DNA from: Armatimonadota bacterium
GTDB lineage: Bacteria; Armatimonadota; UBA10988; DTZQ01
Direction of reading: 5' to 3'
DNA: 15,308 bases
Assembly (NCBI GenBank): GCA_012961305.1
Contig: DTZQ01000351.1
Location: 1 to 15,308, forward strand
The position numbers and the translations under genes were made by a program. Under the pieces are notes generated by a model that was given only the letters and a program-made list of their open reading frames with translations, searched no databases and had not been told where the DNA came from. Positions 12,122 through 15,308 of this stretch are shown one piece after another (position 1 is the first letter of the stretch; each line of letters opens with the position of its first letter).

Positions 12122-14200
12122 TTATTTCTGCCGTTCTAATTCTTCCCTACGCTGGGCAATGATGCGTTCACTGATGTGCGGCGGCACTTCTTCATAATGG
12201 GAGAATTCCATATGGTACCGTCCCCGTCCCTGGGTCAGGGAACGTAAATCGGTCGCATAGGTGCTCATCTCTGCCAGAGGCACCTGAGCCTCTATTTTTT
12301 GCTCCCCATCTTGCGGGGTCATCCCCAAAATCCGCCCTCGCCGGCCGTTCAAATCCCCAATAATATCCCCCATATATTCCTCTGGCACCGTCACCTCCAG
12401 ATTCATAATGGGTTCCAACAGCACCGGCTGCGCGTTCTGCACTGCGTTTCTGAAACCTATCCCTCCCGCCATCTGAAAGGCCAGGTCCGAAGAATCTACC
12501 GAGTGGTACTTGCCATCGTACAAAGTCACCTTTACATCTACCACCGGATAGCCTGCCAGCGGGCCTCGTTTCATCGCCTCCCGGACCCCTTTCTCAACCG
12601 AGGGAACGTATTGACTGGGCACCACTCCTCCTACAATTTCATCCTGGAACTCAAAGCCTGACCCCCGAGCCAAGGGTTCCAGACGCAAGTGCACTACTCC
12701 ATATTGCCCTGCTCCTCCGGTCTGCTTGATGTACCGGCCCTCGGCCTCTGCCTTTCGGCGGATGGTTTCCCGATAGGCTACCTTAGGCAACGAAGTATCT
12801 ACCTCTACCCCAAACTTTTCCCGCAGACGGCTCACTACCACATCCAAGTGCAACTGTCCTTGACCTGCAATAATCAATTCCCCCGTATCCTCATCGCGAT
12901 AGGAAAGCAAAGCCCGGTCCTCCTCCTGCAGCCGAGCCAGACCACTGCTGATTTTCTCCTCATCGCCCCGGGCCCGAGGATGAACCGCCAGGAAAAGGGT
13001 AGGCTCTAACCGTTCCGGAACGGGTAGAATAATGGGAGCCACCTCCTCGCACAGGGTATCCCCCGTAGAAGTAGCACTTAATTTGGGCACCGCCGCAATG
13101 TCCCCTGCTTGTATTGCACTTACCGGCAGTTGTGTTTTACCCTGCATCCGGGAAATTTGACCCACTCGCTCCCGCCGGCCTTGGTTAGCATTGTAGACCT
13201 GAGAATCACTTCTCAAAGTTCCCGCATACACCCTAAAATAAGTTACTTGACCTACATAGCGGTCATCAATCGCCTTGAAGGCCAGAGCGCAGAACGGCGC
13301 TTCTGGCGATGGCTCCCGGGTAACCTCCTCCTCGCTTCCCGGCGCCGTTCCCTCCACCACCCCCCGGTCAGCCGGAGAGGGCAGGAACTTAACTACATAA
13401 TCGAGCAACTGCGGTACACCGATGGTTCGTAAACCTGCCCCTGCCAACACGGGAACAACCTTCCCCGCCAAGACCCTGAGGCGCAAACCTCGTATCATTT
13501 CCTCCAGCGAAAGAGTATCCTCCTCCAAATACTTCTCCAACAGCACATCGTCAGCCTCCGCCGCTGCTTCCATCAACTGCTCCCGATAACTTTCCATCTC
13601 CTCCTGTAACTCGGCCGGCGATTCCACCTCTTGCCATTCCCGTTCCCCTGACCAAGCGTAAGCCCTCCCCAGCAATATATCCACCACTCCCCGCAGTTGG
13701 GCCTCTGCCCCTAAAGGTATCACCAAGGGAACCGCGTTGGCTTTTAACTGACTGCGCACCTGTTCCACCGCCGCCTCGAAGGAAGCCCTTTCTCCGTCCA
13801 TCCGGTTGATGAATACCAGACGCGGCAAATCATATTCGTTCGCCAACTTCCATATCCGCTCCGTTTCCACTTCCACCCCCTCCGTCGCATTTATCACCAC
13901 CACCACCGCGTCCACCACCCGGAGGGCAAAGTAGGTTTCTCCCATAAAATCAGCATACCCCGGCGTGTCCACCAAATTTATGTGGTGTTTATCCCATTCA
14001 CAAAAAGCCAAAGCCGCGTTAATAGACAAATGCCGGTTAATTTCCTCCTGGTCAAAATCGGTCGTGGCGTAACCCTCGTCCACCCGTCCCAAACGGTCGG
14101 TCGCTTTGGCCGTAAAGAGGATAGCATCCACCAACTGAGTCTTACCCGCCCCCCGATGTCCTGCCAGAGCAATGTTCCTAATGGTTTGTGTGTCTGCCAT
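12122..14200 (-). CDS. EF-G-like translational GTPase (EF-G paralogue) inserted in the spc operon
   Basis: Full-length five-domain EF-G homologue of 692 residues, the usual EF-G size. The G domain has a P-loop at residues 14-21 (GHRGAGKT), DTPGY at 78-82 and NRMD at 132-135. Domain II starts near 302 (ALAFKAIDDRYVGQVTYFRVYAG), domain III near 395, domain IV near 475-595 (QTGGAGQYG, YDGKYHSVDSSDLAF) and domain V ends with MSTYATDLRSLTQGRGRYHMEF. It differs from housekeeping EF-G: Tyr82 replaces the catalytic His of DTPGH, Ser59 replaces the switch I Thr (RHLSI for RGITI), and the G5 SA motif reads AG. These traits resemble the 'EF-G-like' or EF-G2 class found beside a normal EF-G in many bacteria. 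Automated annotation may call it fusA. ATG start; the purine block AAAGGAAC lies 4 bases upstream. A canonical fusA, usually upstream in the str operon, is outside the window. Whether it translocates, recycles or does something else is not shown. Confidence 0.93.
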   Translation of the reverse strand: MADTQTIRNIALAGHRGAGKTQLVDAILFTAKATDRLGRVDEGYATTDFDQEEINRHLSINAALAFCEWDKHHINLVDTPGYADFMGETYFALRVVDAVVVVINATEGVEVETERIWKLANEYDLPRLVFINRMDGERASFEAAVEQVRSQLKANAVPLVIPLGAEAQLRGVVDILLGRAYAWSGEREWQEVESPAELQEEMESYREQLMEAAAEADDVLLEKYLEEDTLSLEEMIRGLRLRVLAGKVVPVLAGAGLRTIGVPQLLDYVVKFLPSPADRGVVEGTAPGSEEEVTREPSPEAPFCALAFKAIDDRYVGQVTYFRVYAGTLRSDSQVYNANQGRRERVGQISRMQGKTQLPVSAIQAGDIAAVPKLSATSTGDTLCEEVAPIILPVPERLEPTLFLAVHPRARGDEEKISSGLARLQEEDRALLSYRDEDTGELIIAGQGQLHLDVVVSRLREKFGVEVDTSLPKVAYRETIRRKAEAEGRYIKQTGGAGQYGVVHLRLEPLARGSGFEFQDEIVGGVVPSQYVPSVEKGVREAMKRGPLAGYPVVDVKVTLYDGKYHSVDSSDLAFQMAGGIGFRNAVQNAQPVLLEPIMNLEVTVPEEYMGDIIGDLNGRRGRILGMTPQDGEQKIEAQVPLAEMSTYATDLRSLTQGRGRYHMEFSHYEEVPPHISERIIAQRREELERQK

Positions 14201-14246
14201 TTTTGTTCCTTTCCTTTGCCCTCCCTCTCGTTGGGATAGAGAACTC

Positions 14247-14272
14247 TGCTTCCTGTCTTGGGACAGAAAGCA
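14247..14272 (-). promoter_or_regulatory. Stem-loop in the rpsQ to EF-G-like intergenic spacer
   Basis: On the transcribed strand the arm TGCTTTCTGTC is followed by the four-base loop CCAA and then GACAGGAAGCA. The arms pair over all 11 positions with a single G-U pair. The sequence after the stem (GAGTTCTCTATC) has no run of U, so it does not look like a standard intrinsic terminator. The hairpin lies in the longest non-coding gap of the window, 46 bases upstream of the EF-G-like start codon and 15 bases after the rpsQ stop. It could be an RNA processing or stability element, a protein-binding leader, or a weak attenuator. The structure is seen in the sequence; the role is inference. Confidence 0.5.
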
Positions 14273-14287
14273 AGAGTATTGCTGACC

Positions 14288-14548
14288 CTACCCACGCCGC
14301 TCAAGGATTTCCAACAGCCGCCAGCGCTTCCTCTTGCTGAGCGGTCGGGTTTCCATAATGCGTACCCTATCCCCTACTCGGGCCTCATTATGCTCATCAT
14401 GAACGTGGTACTTTTTCGTGCGGCGAATAGTTCGCTGGTACAACGGATGGCGAACCAAACGCTCCACCGCAACCACGATGGTTTTATCCATCCGGTCACT
14501 GACCACTCGTCCTTCCCGTATTTTGCGCCGCTTGCGTTCTCCGTTCAC
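14288..14548 (-). CDS. rpsQ: 30S ribosomal protein S17 (uS17)
   Basis: S17 is a primary 16S rRNA-binding OB-fold protein needed early in 30S assembly. The 86-residue product carries the family core GRVVSDRMDKTIVVAVERLVRHPLY and the later HDEHNEARVGDRVRIMETRPLSKRKRWRL region, both highly characteristic. The start codon is GTG, preceded by GGAGG six bases upstream. It follows rpmC after 17 bases. Normally rplN would come next in the S10/spc order. Here an 87-base spacer containing a hairpin and then an EF-G-like gene intervene, so this gene marks the upstream edge of the unusual insertion. Confidence 0.97.
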   Translation of the reverse strand: MNGERKRRKIREGRVVSDRMDKTIVVAVERLVRHPLYQRTIRRTKKYHVHDEHNEARVGDRVRIMETRPLSKRKRWRLLEILERRG

Positions 14549-14565
14549 TCCTAACCTCCACTTCC

Positions 14566-14826
14566 CTAAGCCCGGCGCTGCCTCTTCCTCCCTCTTTTCT
14601 TAGGTGCACCCCCTTGGGCTTCCAACTCCCGCCGGCGTTTCTCCGTCAGAATCCGGGCAATGGCCTTCCGGACAAACCAAATTCGTTTGGTGTTCTCGAG
14701 ACGCTGGGTAACCTCCTGAAACCGCAGATTAAAGAGTTCCTCCTTGAACTCCTTGAGCATACTATCCAAATCGGCGTCTCCTGCTTCTTGCAAGCGCATT
14801 TTCAACTCTGAAATCTTATACGCCAC
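14566..14826 (-). CDS. rpmC: 50S ribosomal protein L29 (uL29) with basic C-terminal tail
   Basis: L29 is a small helical-hairpin protein near the peptide exit tunnel that helps form the docking site for SRP and trigger factor. The diagnostic block FNLRFQEVTQRLENTKR and the following VRKAIARILTE are present. The chosen GTG start (MAYKISELK) has a GGGAGG nine bases upstream, inside rplP, and overlaps rplP by 11 bases. A longer reading frame from TTG at 14850 has no comparable ribosome site, and ATG at 14799 would cut into the first helix. The product is 86 residues, longer than the common 60 to 70, because of a Lys/Arg-rich tail (GGAPKKRGRKRQRRA) after the second helix. Confidence 0.93.
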   Translation of the reverse strand: MAYKISELKMRLQEAGDADLDSMLKEFKEELFNLRFQEVTQRLENTKRIWFVRKAIARILTEKRRRELEAQGGAPKKRGRKRQRRA

Positions 14827-15241
14827 TTTCCAAGCCCTCCCGCAGTACAAACTTCGTCTTTACGGGCAATTTATGTCCTGCCAGCCGCATAGCCTCCTCC
14901 GCCACCGCTGGGTCCACGCCCGCCAACTCAAAAAGCACTCGTCCCGGTTGGACCACCGCCACCCAGTATTCGGGCGAACCTTTACCACTGCCCATCCGGG
15001 TTTCGGCTGGTTTTTTCGTTACCGGCTTGTGGGGAAAGATTCGAATCCACACTTTCCCCCCTCGCCGTACCTTACGGGTGATGGCCACTCTTGCCGCTTC
15101 AATTTGGGCACTGGTAATCCAGCCGGGCTCGAGCGCCATCAGACCATAGTCCCCGAAGGCCACCCTGTTGCCCCGATGAGCCTTGCCTTTCATCCTTCCC
15201 CGCTGTACCTTACGATATTTCTCGCGTCTGGGCATCAACAC
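14816..15241 (-). CDS. rplP: 50S ribosomal protein L16 (uL16)
   Basis: L16 binds 23S rRNA near the A-site tRNA elbow and is a late-assembling 50S protein. The 141-residue product has the normal family length. It shows the N-terminal MLMPRREKYRKVQRGRMKG block, the GxxGLMALEPGWITSAQIEAAR-like central region and the conserved GSGKGSPEYWVAVV segment. The start is taken as GTG because it yields the classic M-L-M-P beginning of L16; a downstream ATG at 15235 would lose two of these residues. The gene overlaps the end of rpsC by 32 bases and the start of rpmC by 11, which implies translational coupling on both sides. Confidence 0.97.
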   Translation of the reverse strand: MLMPRREKYRKVQRGRMKGKAHRGNRVAFGDYGLMALEPGWITSAQIEAARVAITRKVRRGGKVWIRIFPHKPVTKKPAETRMGSGKGSPEYWVAVVQPGRVLFELAGVDPAVAEEAMRLAGHKLPVKTKFVLREGLESGV

Positions 15242-15308
15242 CGGCCTGCTCTCCCTCTCCCCCTACTACTCGCAGCCGCTCCACCGGCCGGGCCTTCTCC
15301 GGCAGAAC
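15210..15308 (-). CDS. rpsC: 30S ribosomal protein S3 (uS3), C-terminal end only
   Basis: Only the last 32 codons and a TAA stop are inside the window; the gene continues past the right edge. The visible peptide begins VLPEKARPVERLRVV. It matches the end of bacterial S3, where the last beta strand of the C-terminal domain is followed by GEVLP and a variable tail. S3 sits at the mRNA entry side of the 30S head. The reading frame runs 32 bases into the start of rplP, so the final ten or so residues (ending DAQTREIS) are encoded by DNA that also encodes the L16 N-terminus. The family assignment rests on a short conserved stretch plus position directly upstream of rplP, which is where rpsC is normally found. 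Confidence 0.82.
   Translation of the reverse strand, partial: VLPEKARPVERLRVVGGEGEQAGVDAQTREIS

Noticed and set aside
14247..14272. The hairpin as a Rho-independent terminator of rpsQ
   Set aside because: No run of U follows the stem on the transcribed strand, and essential genes lie downstream with no visible new promoter.
13978..14304. Minus-strand open frame of 108 codons overlapping the start of the EF-G-like gene and the hairpin spacer
   Set aside because: It is out of frame with the EF-G-like gene and shows no domain. It could in principle be a leader peptide through the hairpin, but its start has no support and its body is a frame shadow.

Overview
This window is a long, tightly packed bacterial ribosomal-protein cluster. 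Every supported gene lies on the minus strand, so transcription runs from base 15308 towards base 1. It covers the S10/spc/alpha-type order from the end of rpsC through rplQ, followed by truA, rplM and rpsI. Two envelope-type genes end the window: a secreted LysM-SH3-NlpC/P60 hydrolase and an SPFH/band 7 (stomatin-like) membrane protein cut by the left edge. The organism looks like a member of the Bacillota, probably a clostridial and perhaps thermophilic lineage. The reasons are the zinc-lid adenylate kinase, zinc-type S14, S4 and L36, the gene order rpoA-rplQ-truA-rplM-rpsI, and strong Shine-Dalgarno sequences. The genus cannot be fixed from sequence alone.

Layout from right to left (5' to 3' of the transcript): rpsC (3' end only), rplP, rpmC, rpsQ, an intergenic hairpin, an EF-G-like translational GTPase gene, rplN, rplX, rplE, rpsN (type Z), rpsH, rplF, rplR, rpsE, rpmD, rplO, secY, adk, rpmJ, rpsM, rpsK, rpsD, rpoA, rplQ, truA, rplM, rpsI, nlpC/P60-like, SPFH-like. 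The longest gene-free stretch is 87 bases (14201-14287). No intrinsic terminator, tRNA, rRNA, insertion sequence or CRISPR array was seen.

The main departure from the standard operon is a complete 692-codon EF-G paralogue inserted between rpsQ and rplN. Its G-domain motifs differ from housekeeping EF-G: Tyr replaces the catalytic His, Ser replaces the switch I Thr, and the G5 motif is eroded. An 11-bp perfect-stem hairpin precedes it. A second departure is the direct 4-base overlap of adk with rpmJ: the map and infA genes that usually separate them in Bacillota are absent.

The genes appear strongly coupled at translation. Several overlap by 4 to 32 bases, many stop codons run directly into the next Shine-Dalgarno (TAGGAGG), and about a third of the starts are GTG. 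The coding strand is very G-rich relative to C, more so in the distal part of the cluster in the lines sampled. Together the cluster supplies ribosome subunits, the RNA polymerase alpha subunit, the SecY translocon, nucleotide balance (Adk), tRNA modification (TruA) and, unusually, a divergent translation factor and a cell-wall hydrolase.
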